From Rufibacter glacialis (GTDB lineage Bacteria > Bacteroidota > Bacteroidia > Cytophagales > Hymenobacteraceae), in NCBI RefSeq assembly GCF_008271745.1, contig NZ_VKKZ01000020.1, positions 62,001 through 126,000 on the forward strand: DNA of 64,000 bases. The letters run 5' to 3'. Position numbers and translations under genes: made by a program. Shown here piece by piece: positions 1 through 8,172 of the stretch. Each line of letters opens with the position of its first letter. The stretch's first letter is position 1. Below the pieces are notes generated by a model. The model was not told where the DNA came from. It did no database searches and was given only the letters and a program-made list of their open reading frames with translations.

Positions 1-2590
1 TAATACCGGTGGCCACTGGGGTTCCTCCCTGCATAGTGGTCAAGAGGGAGCCCCCTAGTTGAATGGGAGAACCTAAAGCCGTAATGGCGCCTCCATCTTT
101 GGCATACTTAGGCTGAACCATTCCGGTAGAAGGATTAACGGAGAAATAGAGATCCAGCGCAGAGGATGGCAGGCCACCCGGCAAAGGGTACTGGAACTTG
201 GTGACCACGCCTGCATTTTCATAGACCACCTCAATGCCTCCTACCCCGCCATTCGCGTTCAAGACAATTTTAAGGTAGTTGTCCTGATCCCCTTTCCCTA
301 AGAAGATCCCCTGAGATTGGAACCCAGTAGGGGTGTTTCCATTGAAGAAGGGACCCAAGCACCTTCCCTGCACCGTATAGGCAGAAGCGGAAGCTTTATA
401 ACCGAACTGGAAGGCATTTTCCTGGTTATTCAGGGTGCCTAACGCATCACCCGCTGACACTGCCACCACAGAGAAGGCCCCTACCGCTCCGCCAGCGATC
501 AGGTTTTCCTCATAATACAGGTTGTAATAATCATTGGTGGCCTGGCCATTGGTCATGAGCCCGGTAAACCCTAACCCAAAGAAGCCTGTGCCCGGGCTAT
601 TATTGAACAGTTCATAATTGATAGGTATGTTGGTGTTCACTCCATTTGTGGCATCAATGGGAAAGAAGTCCACATTGTCCCCTACACTATCATTGTCATC
701 ATCTGGGTCATTCAGGTCAGATTTCTTATCGCTATCATTGTCTGGGGGCATGCTGGAAGACGAACATGGGTTAGATGCATTGTCTATCTCGTCTTGATTA
801 GAATACCCATCTCCGTCTTCATCAGAGGTACTGTAACTGCCGGTACAAACAAAGGCATCTTGGGGCTCAAAAATAGTGATGGCATCTGCCCCGTAGGTGC
901 TGGCCCAAACCGTGCCTGGGAAAATATCAGTGTCACCCTGGGTAGTGACATCTAAGGGTTGGGAACCGAATCCTGAGGCAAAAGGTAAATCAGTATTGGT
1001 CTTATCAGAGGTGGTCTTGGAATTGGTGACATTGGTACCGTCTTCTGTGGGTGTGATCCTGAAAATATCACCAGAAAAGCTAGCGGCCAGTAAGGATCCT
1101 TTTAACCCATTGCTAAAATTAGAGGCAGTGTATTCGGCTATCCCATTGGTGGAAGTATGGAAGGTGAGCAGGGCCTTGTCGGTCACGCCCGGCATTTGGA
1201 AATCCCCTTCAATAGGATTGGCTTTGGTTACCGGCACTGGAGGCCAATCTACAGGCAAAGGATTGGCTCCTGAGGTACTTGTGCGCCAGACCCCAGAAGA
1301 GCCATTATGGGTATACAACCCGGCGCCGCCTGGGTTTGCTCTCAAAGGATTAGGGTGACCACCGTAATGGCTTCCGGGAACATAGGTAGCTGTATTCCCT
1401 ATGTAATGTAAGTTATCCTTGTTATTCACCATGGGGTCATTGACGCCGGGGCCTGTTGAACCTGGTTCGCTGGAAAGGTAATTGTTCGTAGCCGTGCCAC
1501 CAGGTCCTTCTTTATCAGGATATCCTCCCCACCCTTGGTTTGCCCCATTGTCTATGGTATAGATGCGGCCGGCTTTCCCGGGGGTTTTGGTGATAAGCAA
1601 ATCAAAGGAATTCCTGAAACCTGGGGAATAGATCTGCACCGGTCCCCCAGTGACTAATTTGGCTTGGTTGAGGCCGTCATTACCCCCAAAAGGATCCCCT
1701 ACATCGGCAGTGCCTACGTTGGCCCGGGTAGGGTCATCCAGGGTGGGCAAATCATATTTATAGGCCGTGTTACCGCTTTCTTTGGTAGGCATGGCATTGA
1801 TGGCATTCAGGTCGATAGACAGAATAGCCGCACTCAAGGCAAACTCATTTAAATAGGCGAAGTTAACGGACGGGGCCCCTGCATTGGTATGGCCTCCCAA
1901 GGCCAGGTAAAGGATATTCTTCGCCTCGTCTAGCTGTATGCCATTGGTAGAGTGGTTTTCTTCCGAGCGGGGTAATCCTCTTACCAAGTCTATTTTACTC
2001 CAGGAGCCACCTGATTTGGTAAGGCGGGAGACAATACCGGAATTGGTATCCAGGTTCTGGTCTCCGCCAGGCCCCCCTATCCTACTATCGCTGGAAGTGA
2101 CATATAGAATAGGGTTTGCTGCCGTTCCTGTGACCAGGAGACTGGTCACCTGCCGGGTAGTAAGCCAACCAGGCGCCAAATTCCCATCATCATCATGGTT
2201 GGGAATGAGGTTAATCAGGTTGATGGATTCCTGGGCGGTGACGGAGTAGTTATTAGCCCCATTTTTCGCAATGGTCAAGGCAAAGATGAACCCGTTCTGT
2301 TGGGCAACATATAACCTACCATCGGGCCCAAACTGGAGGGAGGTGGGGTTGTCAAGGGTGATGTTCTTCAAGCCACTGGTGGAGAAGCTGAATTGAGCAT
2401 TGGCCAGCATGGCACCCGTTAAATCTTCTGGCGGAAGCTTGGCTTTTGGTTTCTTTTCTCTTTTTGGTTGGTCACCATTGCCCTGGGCATGAACCAAGTT
2501 AGAGAGCCCAGGAAAAAGTACTAGGTAAAAAGTAAAAAATAGAAGGCAGGACCATTTACCCACAAGTTTTTTTGTAGATACCTTTTTCAT
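1..2590 (-). CDS. Secreted beta-propeller protein with thrombospondin type 3-like repeats (partial, C-terminus beyond window)
   Basis: Translating the minus strand from the ATG at 2590 gives an open frame of 863 codons that runs off the left edge. An N-terminal signal peptide (basic MKKVSTKK start, hydrophobic core, cleavage near HAQG) predicts export. Residues about 60-560 look like a glucose/sorbosone dehydrogenase or NHL-type beta-propeller, with phrases such as LQFGPDGRLYVAQQNG and YSPGFRNSFDLL. Around residues 587-640 there is an Asp-rich stretch (DEDGDGYSNQDE, then DPDDDNDSVGDN) typical of calcium-binding thrombospondin type 3 repeats. The visible end is a further beta-rich domain. Bacteroidota proteins of this kind often end in a type IX sorting domain, but that part is not visible. 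The substrate is unknown. Confidence 0.8.
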   Translation of the reverse strand, partial: MKKVSTKKLVGKWSCLLFFTFYLVLFPGLSNLVHAQGNGDQPKREKKPKAKLPPEDLTGAMLANAQFSFSTSGLKNITLDNPTSLQFGPDGRLYVAQQNGFIFALTIAKNGANNYSVTAQESINLINLIPNHDDDGNLAPGWLTTRQVTSLLVTGTAANPILYVTSSDSRIGGPGGDQNLDTNSGIVSRLTKSGGSWSKIDLVRGLPRSEENHSTNGIQLDEAKNILYLALGGHTNAGAPSVNFAYLNEFALSAAILSIDLNAINAMPTKESGNTAYKYDLPTLDDPTRANVGTADVGDPFGGNDGLNQAKLVTGGPVQIYSPGFRNSFDLLITKTPGKAGRIYTIDNGANQGWGGYPDKEGPGGTATNNYLSSEPGSTGPGVNDPMVNNKDNLHYIGNTATYVPGSHYGGHPNPLRANPGGAGLYTHNGSSGVWRTSTSGANPLPVDWPPVPVTKANPIEGDFQMPGVTDKALLTFHTSTNGIAEYTASNFSNGLKGSLLAASFSGDIFRITPTEDGTNVTNSKTTSDKTNTDLPFASGFGSQPLDVTTQGDTDIFPGTVWASTYGADAITIFEPQDAFVCTGSYSTSDEDGDGYSNQDEIDNASNPCSSSSMPPDNDSDKKSDLNDPDDDNDSVGDNVDFFPIDATNGVNTNIPINYELFNNSPGTGFFGLGFTGLMTNGQATNDYYNLYYEENLIAGGAVGAFSVVAVSAGDALGTLNNQENAFQFGYKASASAYTVQGRCLGPFFNGNTPTGFQSQGIFLGKGDQDNYLKIVLNANGGVGGIEVVYENAGVVTKFQYPLPGGLPSSALDLYFSVNPSTGMVQPKYAKDGGAITALGSPIQLGGSLLTTMQGGTPVATGI

Positions 2591-3630
2591 ATTAAACCTT
2601 ACTCAATGATTTTTTACGCTGACGATGATTACCAAATGGGCTTGTATTACTTCAAATTTGAAAAATGAAAGCCCCGCAGGATTTCTACACTAGAGGTAGA
2701 AACCTTAAGAATGGAAAACCTGATCTGGAGATCGCATGAACGGCCCTGACCTAAATTATTTAGGGTTAATTGACCTGTAAAATAAATGCATGTAATTACA
2801 TCTTTCTACAAATAATCTAACAAGAGGATTTTAGGAAATTAAAGATGAAAGGGAGGAATAAAGGAAAATCTTTTGGGTTACCTTTTTTAGGCTACTGTAG
2901 CCACGGATACACCATATATCTCACAGGATGCGGAGAGGCATTAACGTAAAACCAATCTAACAATCAGCCACCAAAGACACACAACCAACAAATCACAGCT
3001 GTTACAGTAGGTTTTATTAAAAAACAATAATGAACCACTTTTCTAATTAGAAGCCCTAAACGTACTTATAACTACCTTTTAACGTCACCCGTAAAATTTT
3101 CTATACGGCTCTCATTCCACTAGTGGGACCTGGTATTCACTTTGAAAATAAAATATGATTTTTACTGCAATGGTTCTCGCAAACAGAAAGGAGCGGATTC
3201 TAGTTTTCACAAAGAAAGACGTACCGTAAATTTCTCCCCTTATTTGTTATGGAAGTAAATAAGAAGATTCTAAAAAATCAATAAATTTTAGTTAAAGTTT
3301 ACCTAATTTCAATTAATACTCCTTGATTTTTTTCATTTCTTTAGTGTTATGAAAAATAAAATTCCTTTTTAGTAGCTACTCCTTACATTATGTTAAGCGC
3401 TTTTTAAACATAGCCTGTTATTCTTCGTTAAGCTTTAGTTCTTTTTTGCCTACGATGGCCTATAAAATCTTTCCCCTCTTTTTGCGTTTGTTTTGATGAA
3501 GTAGGCATATACCAATACAAGTGACCTGCTCATCCTTTGGCCAGAGTTATTTTGCCATTGGACTAATAAAGAGATTTGGAACTTTAGCTGACGTAAGGTT
3601 TATCTTTGTCTTTCCCAGTAAGTCCCGGTT
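2591..3630. other. Long A+T-rich intergenic region
   Basis: About 1 kb between divergent genes with no credible coding frame on either strand. It is richer in A+T than its surroundings. Apart from the promoter box immediately before the AraC-type gene, I see no RNA gene or strong hairpin. Confidence 0.6.
3601..3608 (+). promoter_or_regulatory. Bacteroidetes-type -7 box for the AraC-family gene
   Basis: TATCTTTG matches the TAnnTTTG consensus exactly; a TTTG lies 22 bases upstream at 3575-3578 as a possible -33 element. The predicted start of transcription near 3614 leaves a leader of about 17 bases before the ATG at 3631. Confidence 0.5.
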
Positions 3631-4461
3631 ATGATTTCAGTGCCAGACATGTTTCAGCTCCAAGCCTTGACGGCAAGGTTCTTCCATCACCCTAAATCCT
3701 CAGAGCTTTACCAGATTCTGTTGTTGGAAGGAAACGGAACCATCAGCGTTGATTTTACAGAATATGAGTTTGAGGGGAAGATCGCCCTTTTCACTACTCC
3801 TTACCAGCACCTTAGCATTTCCAGCCCTGTTGACCTGCCCGTTGCCCGATTAGCTTTTCATGGGGACTTCTACTGTATTGAATACCATAAACAGGAAGTG
3901 GCCTGCAACGGGTTGCTATTCAACAATATCTACAAGAAGCCTTTTATCCACCTCAAAGACAAGGAACTAGACCAGGTCTTTGAGAAACTGCGCTTTGAAG
4001 TAGAAAAGGATGAACCTTATTCAGAACCTGTTCTAAGGACCTACCTGCAATTAGTGCTGGCCATTTCAAGCAAGATCAAAAGGCAAGAGCAGCAACTGGA
4101 GCCAAGCTCCATTGAGTCAGGGTTGGAAAAATTCCAGGAGCTTCTGGAGGCCCACTTTTTGACCCAACGAAGCCCCTTGTTCTATAGCGACCAGTTGGCC
4201 ATTTCACCCACCGTGTTCACTAAAAAGTGTAAGCTCCTCTTCGGCAAGCCTCCTTCCCTGCTGATTCAGGAACGAGTAATGCTGGAAGCAAAAAAGCAGC
4301 TTCACCTCACCCGTAAAAGCATCAAAGAAGTCGCCGGTTTCCTTCAATTCGAGGATGAGCATTATTTCAGCCGGTTTTTTAAAAAACACACGGGAATCTC
4401 CCCTACCGTCTTCCGGGAAAAAGTGGGTATTTCCATTGTGGCAGATTTGTCCATGAGATAG
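3631..4461 (+). CDS. AraC-family transcriptional regulator
   Basis: A 276-residue protein with an N-terminal cupin-like sensing region and a C-terminal AraC/XylS double helix-turn-helix at about residues 190-270 (second half IKEVAGFLQFEDEHYFSRFF, then a TGISPTVFRE end typical of the family). The N-terminal FHGDFYCIEYHKQEVACNG segment is seen in a common Bacteroidota AraC subgroup and holds two cysteines, C82 and C92. The gene lies 48 bp upstream of a DUF417 membrane protein on the same strand, so it probably controls that gene. In E. coli, RclC is also a DUF417 protein and is controlled by the AraC-type regulator RclR, which senses hypochlorous acid through cysteines. Whether this regulator responds to the same stress is inference only. 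Confidence 0.9.
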   Translation: MISVPDMFQLQALTARFFHHPKSSELYQILLLEGNGTISVDFTEYEFEGKIALFTTPYQHLSISSPVDLPVARLAFHGDFYCIEYHKQEVACNGLLFNNIYKKPFIHLKDKELDQVFEKLRFEVEKDEPYSEPVLRTYLQLVLAISSKIKRQEQQLEPSSIESGLEKFQELLEAHFLTQRSPLFYSDQLAISPTVFTKKCKLLFGKPPSLLIQERVMLEAKKQLHLTRKSIKEVAGFLQFEDEHYFSRFFKKHTGISPTVFREKVGISIVADLSMR

Positions 4462-4497
4462 CCGCTTCTGTCCATTCCCTTCCAGCCTTACCTGGGG

Positions 4498-4505
4498 TAG
4501 TTTTG
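4498..4505 (+). promoter_or_regulatory. Possible -7 box just ahead of the DUF417 gene
   Basis: TAGTTTTG fits TAnnTTTG and ends five bases before the ATG at 4510. If used, it would give an almost leaderless transcript. No convincing -33 element was found, so this could be chance. Confidence 0.3.
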
Positions 4506-4509
4506 GGTC

Positions 4510-5106
4510 ATGAAAGACTCCACCTATAAATTCCTGCAGGTAGTGGCAGATGCCCAACTTACTTTTATCCATTTTACCAGGATCGCTATCTTCCTTGTCA
4601 TGGCTTGGATTGGCGGCCTCAAGGCCTTCCAGTATGAAGCCGATGGGATTGTTCCCTTCGTGGCCAACAGCCCCTTCATGAGCTTCTTTTACAGCAAAGA
4701 CGCGCCGGAATACCAGCAATACAAGAACAAGGAAGGTGAGGTAGTACCAGAAAACATTACCTGGCACCAGGAAAACAACACCTATACCTTTTCCTACGGC
4801 CTGGGTGCCGTCATCATAACCATTGGGCTTTTGACCTTGTTTGGCATTTTCAATGCGAAACTAGGGCTTATTGGAGGCCTGCTTACTGCGGGCATGTCCG
4901 TTGTCACCCTCTCCTTCCTGATAACCACCCCAGAGACCTTCGTGCCTAACCTGGGCGGACCAGATCATGGCTTCCCTTACCTATCAGCTGCCGGAAGGTT
5001 GGTCATCAAAGACATTATCATGCTCGGTGCTGGATTAGTAGTGGCTTCAGACGCGGCCAGAACCCTTTTACGCAGCCAAAGACCCGCTTCGTTGGCAAAG
5101 GCATAG
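4510..5106 (+). CDS. DUF417 / YkgB (RclC-like) inner-membrane protein
   Basis: A 198-residue membrane protein with about four transmembrane helices (roughly 23-38, 96-114, 117-139 and 165-181). Conserved family segments are easily recognised: WIGGLKAFQYEADGIVPFV, NSPFMSFFY, the TLSFLITTPETFVP stretch after the third helix, GFPYLSAAGRLVIKD and a C-terminal SDAARTLL. Length is normal for DUF417. In enterobacteria RclC contributes to resistance to reactive chlorine species; its biochemical action is not known. Pairing with an upstream AraC-family gene resembles the rcl arrangement, but the rclA flavoprotein and rclB are absent nearby. Confidence 0.9.
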   Translation: MKDSTYKFLQVVADAQLTFIHFTRIAIFLVMAWIGGLKAFQYEADGIVPFVANSPFMSFFYSKDAPEYQQYKNKEGEVVPENITWHQENNTYTFSYGLGAVIITIGLLTLFGIFNAKLGLIGGLLTAGMSVVTLSFLITTPETFVPNLGGPDHGFPYLSAAGRLVIKDIIMLGAGLVVASDAARTLLRSQRPASLAKA

Positions 5107-5261
5107 GTATGGGGATTTCCTGCCTCTTTGGCTAAGGAAGGCTCCTTGTTCTTCCATAATACCTGCAGGACTGTCCTTGTTCTAACCACGGGTTTTGGAA
5201 GTTGGCACAACTTTACCAGGCGTTTATCGGTAGGTGATAAAAGAAAACAACTAGCGTACCT

Positions 5262-5642
5262 ATGGCTACACAGACATTCTTTGACGAATTATTGAATACC
5301 AAGCAAAAGAAACTGGCCTTCTTCCAAAACCTGATTTTGGTGGCCATTGCTGATAAATATGTAGACCAGAAAGAAAGCGATTTCCTGGTGTCCATTGGCC
5401 AGCGGCTGGGCCTGACAGAAGAGGATACCACCCCCATTGCTGACAACCTGTCGGTTCTCTCATTCATCATTCCGGAAGAAGGTTTACACCGCACCCTGGA
5501 ATTGCAAAGCCTGGTGATGATGGTGCTGCAGGATGGTCAGATTGAAGACCGTGAATATCAGCTTTGCCTGGAATACGCCCGGAGAATTGGGTATGGCAAA
5601 GAAACTTTAGATGAGTTCATCGCTGATTTAAGGAAATCATAA
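5262..5642 (+). CDS. TerB-like alpha-helical protein
   Basis: A 126-residue soluble, all-helical protein without signal peptide. Two similar acidic clusters occur, D31/D35/E38 (DKYVDQKESDFL) and D91/E95/E98 (DGQIEDREYQL), each following a hydrophobic helix. This internal duplication with paired acidic residues is characteristic of the TerB/DjlA-like metal-binding fold. The family is linked to tellurite resistance and stress, but no other ter gene is present, so the role is unknown. It ends before a strong bidirectional terminator shared with the convergent lipoprotein gene. Confidence 0.7.
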   Translation: MATQTFFDELLNTKQKKLAFFQNLILVAIADKYVDQKESDFLVSIGQRLGLTEEDTTPIADNLSVLSFIIPEEGLHRTLELQSLVMMVLQDGQIEDREYQLCLEYARRIGYGKETLDEFIADLRKS

Positions 5643-5701
5643 GTCGGCTTCTCCCCTAGTTTTAAGGGTAATTTCAGGAAATTGAACCAGAAACAGTTTC
5701 T

Positions 5702-5752
5702 AAATCCAAAGAAAAAGCCTTTCCTCACAGGAAAGGCTTTTTCTTTGGATTT
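5702..5752. terminator. Bidirectional terminator (24-bp perfect stem)
   Basis: Arms 5702-5725 and 5729-5752 are perfectly complementary with a 3-base loop. A-rich and T-rich outer ends allow function for both convergent genes. Confidence 0.85.
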
Positions 5753-5787
5753 ATCTTTTACTTAAGGCCGAGTAAGGGTTGGGTTGG

Positions 5788-6357
5788 CTAAGGCTTGCCT
5801 GAGACACCGCCCGTAACTGGAATAGAACTGAAAAGCTTCTCCACTCCTGCTGAAATCCGCTCCTGTACTTTGCCTTCCTTTCCGGGTATGACTGATTCTG
5901 CCTCGCTTCCCCAGACCAACTCATTCCGGGCCCGGTCTACCAGATGGACGGATATGGTGCCTTCTTTGTATCGGCCTACCTCCACTTCTTTGCTTTTCCA
6001 GGTATACCGGCGCTGCCCCATATAATAAGGAGGATCAGACCTTATATCGGTTTGGCGGGTTTGGGTTTTCTCCTGCACCACCACCCCCAGGTTCACCAGT
6101 AGGTCGGGTTCAGTAGTGGTTTGGGTTAATCCCCGCTGCTTTAGCTGAGAGGCTACCTCTCTTTGCAGCGAGGCTAGGTATTCTGAAGGGATATTTACGC
6201 CGGAGGAATCAGCCTTCACCTCCATAAACCCAAAGGTCTGATAGCTTCCCAGGTTAAACCCAGGGGAGGTTTGGGTATTCAGCACTCTTACCGGGGAACA
6301 GGCCGGAGCTCCTGCCAAAAGCCCTACCCACAAAAAAACAAAAGTGAATTTTCTCAT
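5788..6357 (-). CDS. DUF4136 family lipoprotein
   Basis: From the ATG at 6357 the product is 189 residues, beginning MRKFTFVFLWVGLLAGAPAC, a classic lipoprotein signal; an ATG seven codons upstream would spoil the short basic n-region, so the inner start is preferred. The body matches DUF4136: a YQTFGFMEV segment near the N-terminus, a conserved middle with DLLVNLGVVVQEKT, and GTISVHLVDRARNELVWGSEAE. DUF4136 proteins are small envelope lipoproteins of unknown function. It lies 69 bp downstream of mgsA on the same strand and may be cotranscribed. Confidence 0.85.
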   Translation of the reverse strand: MRKFTFVFLWVGLLAGAPACSPVRVLNTQTSPGFNLGSYQTFGFMEVKADSSGVNIPSEYLASLQREVASQLKQRGLTQTTTEPDLLVNLGVVVQEKTQTRQTDIRSDPPYYMGQRRYTWKSKEVEVGRYKEGTISVHLVDRARNELVWGSEAESVIPGKEGKVQERISAGVEKLFSSIPVTGGVSGKP

Positions 6358-6426
6358 CTGCCGCAAACTTCTTTCCACCCACTTGTACTTGTTTGAGGGA
6401 CTTTGGTTGTGGCGAGCCGCTGGCGT

Positions 6427-6828
6427 TTACCGGTTGTTGGTTTTGGCTGCCATTTCGGCTTCCAGGCCTTTGACCAGAAGCCGGGCCGCTGAGGGGTTAG
6501 TGGCCAAGGGCACGTTATGCAAATCACAGAGGCGCATGAGCATCTGCACATCTGGTTCATGCGGGTGTTTGCCCAGGGGGTCCCGGAAAAACAAGACGGC
6601 CAGAATCTTTCCTTCGGCCACCAGGCTGGCAATCTGGGCGTCCCCCCCTTTGGGACCGGAGAGGAGTTTCTTTACTTTGAGGCCGGTCTGTTCTACATGG
6701 TTGCCGGTGGTGCCGGTGGCCACCAGCTTGGTGTTCTGGAAAAGAGCGGTATGGTCTTTCACAAAGGCTACCATTTCGGCTTTTTTACCGTCATGGGCAA
6801 TGATCGCGATTCTTTTTTCAGTTGCCAT
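6427..6828 (-). CDS. mgsA: Methylglyoxal synthase
   Basis: Converts dihydroxyacetone phosphate to methylglyoxal and phosphate, a bypass of lower glycolysis that relieves phosphate limitation. The 133-residue product carries the family signatures: AHDGKK near the N-terminus with the first active-site His (H12), ATGTTG, the phosphate-binding GPKGGDAQI with catalytic Asp63, and FFRDPL followed by HPHEPD with H90 and D93. It is slightly shorter than the E. coli enzyme (152 residues), mainly at the ends. The cytoplasmic enzyme is normally a homohexamer. Confidence 0.95.
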   Translation of the reverse strand: MATEKRIAIIAHDGKKAEMVAFVKDHTALFQNTKLVATGTTGNHVEQTGLKVKKLLSGPKGGDAQIASLVAEGKILAVLFFRDPLGKHPHEPDVQMLMRLCDLHNVPLATNPSAARLLVKGLEAEMAAKTNNR

Positions 6829-6922
6829 AAGGGATATTCTTGAGGAGCTAAAACTACTGGATTTTCTGGATTAGTGCCTTTCTCTCCCGGAGTTTCTGGA
6901 CTGTTTTTGCAAAAAGTGCACA

Positions 6923-6956
6923 AAAAAAGGGCCTTCTACAAGAAAGGCCCTTTTTT
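6923..6956 (-). terminator. Terminator after the TPR gene
   Basis: Perfect 13-bp stem (6923-6935 with 6944-6956) and an 8-base loop, lying 13 bp beyond the stop codon of the minus-strand TPR gene. Confidence 0.75.
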
Positions 6957-6968
6957 CAATAATTCATC

Positions 6969-8120
6969 TTATAAAGTCTGGAGCAAGGCATCCATGCGCT
7001 TGGCATCCGCTTGTTTGTCAAGGGCGGTGTACACCTTCAGCAAAGACTGAATGGTGGTACGGTCCTTCGGTTGTGCTTTCAAGGCATTCTCAAAGTAAGG
7101 CATGGCTTGCGTGAAATACTTTTTCGCTTCAGCTTGAATAGCCTTTCCGCTTTTTTGGTATTCCGCCAGGCTCATCTTGTTGGCTTTGTTGTTCAGGTTA
7201 GCACCTTTGTTGAAATAGAACACGCCAAGGTTGTACTGGGCATCAAAGTTATTGGGGTCCAGTTCAGCTGCTTTTTTGTAAGAAGCCAATGCCTCATCAG
7301 CTTTGTTCACGCGCTCCAGGATATTCCCACGTACGGTGTATAAGTTGGCATTGGTAGGGTCTGCTTTGATGGCAGCGTCCAGTTTGTCCATGCTTTCTTT
7401 CTCCCGGCCAGATTTCAGGTACAGGTCAAGTTCCTGCAGCATGAAGTTACGGTCATTGGGGTATTTAGCGCGTGCTTTCTCTAAAATGGCCAAAGCTTCT
7501 TTGTCGTTCTTCTCCACGTTGTTGGCAATGTACAGCAACTGGCCAAAAACGGCGGGTGAAGCAAGGTTCTTGTCTACCAACTGGTTGTACAGTTTCTTGG
7601 CAGATGCGTAATCCTCTGCTCCAGCGGCGGCATAAGCGGCATAGATATAGGCAGTGGTGTCTTCTGGCTTGTAGGTGATGGCCTGCATATAAGCCTTCTG
7701 GGCTTCAGCGAACTTTTTGTTGTTGTAGTTCTCTACCCCTGAATTCAGGGCAAAGGCATACATGTTGTTCACCAACATCTCCTGACGCTTCTTGGCCTCA
7801 TCTGTGAATTCCTTTTTCTTGGTTTCCAGAGCCGGAACCTTGGCAAACGCCTCATACGCCTGCTTAGAAGCCTCCGCCGGATCCATCAGTTTACCATAGA
7901 TGGGGTGCTGCGACAGATCCTGGTAAATAACGCCTTTGTAATACCACGCCTTAGGGTTGGAGCTGGTTTTCTCATGGGCTACGGCTTTGTCAATTTCTTC
8001 TTTGGCCTTGTCCAAGGTACCTTTCTGCTGATACATGATGGCGTTGGTGATGGCAGAAGTCTGAGCAACTGCCATATGCATGGTAACTGCCGCTGCTGCT
8101 GTTAAAAGAAACTTTCTCAT
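6969..8120 (-). CDS. Periplasmic tetratricopeptide-repeat protein
   Basis: A 383-residue protein starting with a cleavable signal peptide (MRKFLLTAAAAVTMHMAVAQ). The remainder is built of helical TPR units; clear copies read KAYMQAITYKPEDTTAYIYA and ALASYKKAAELDPNNFDAQY. TPR proteins act as protein-interaction scaffolds; no catalytic motif is visible. It follows gyrA by 52 bp on the same strand and is followed by a terminator, so the two probably form one transcription unit. The partner protein cannot be deduced from sequence. Confidence 0.85.
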   Translation of the reverse strand: MRKFLLTAAAAVTMHMAVAQTSAITNAIMYQQKGTLDKAKEEIDKAVAHEKTSSNPKAWYYKGVIYQDLSQHPIYGKLMDPAEASKQAYEAFAKVPALETKKKEFTDEAKKRQEMLVNNMYAFALNSGVENYNNKKFAEAQKAYMQAITYKPEDTTAYIYAAYAAAGAEDYASAKKLYNQLVDKNLASPAVFGQLLYIANNVEKNDKEALAILEKARAKYPNDRNFMLQELDLYLKSGREKESMDKLDAAIKADPTNANLYTVRGNILERVNKADEALASYKKAAELDPNNFDAQYNLGVFYFNKGANLNNKANKMSLAEYQKSGKAIQAEAKKYFTQAMPYFENALKAQPKDRTTIQSLLKVYTALDKQADAKRMDALLQTL

Positions 8121-8172
8121 TGCTTTCTCTATGTTAGGTTAGATTTTATGGATGGTTTAGGTGTTCCGCTTG

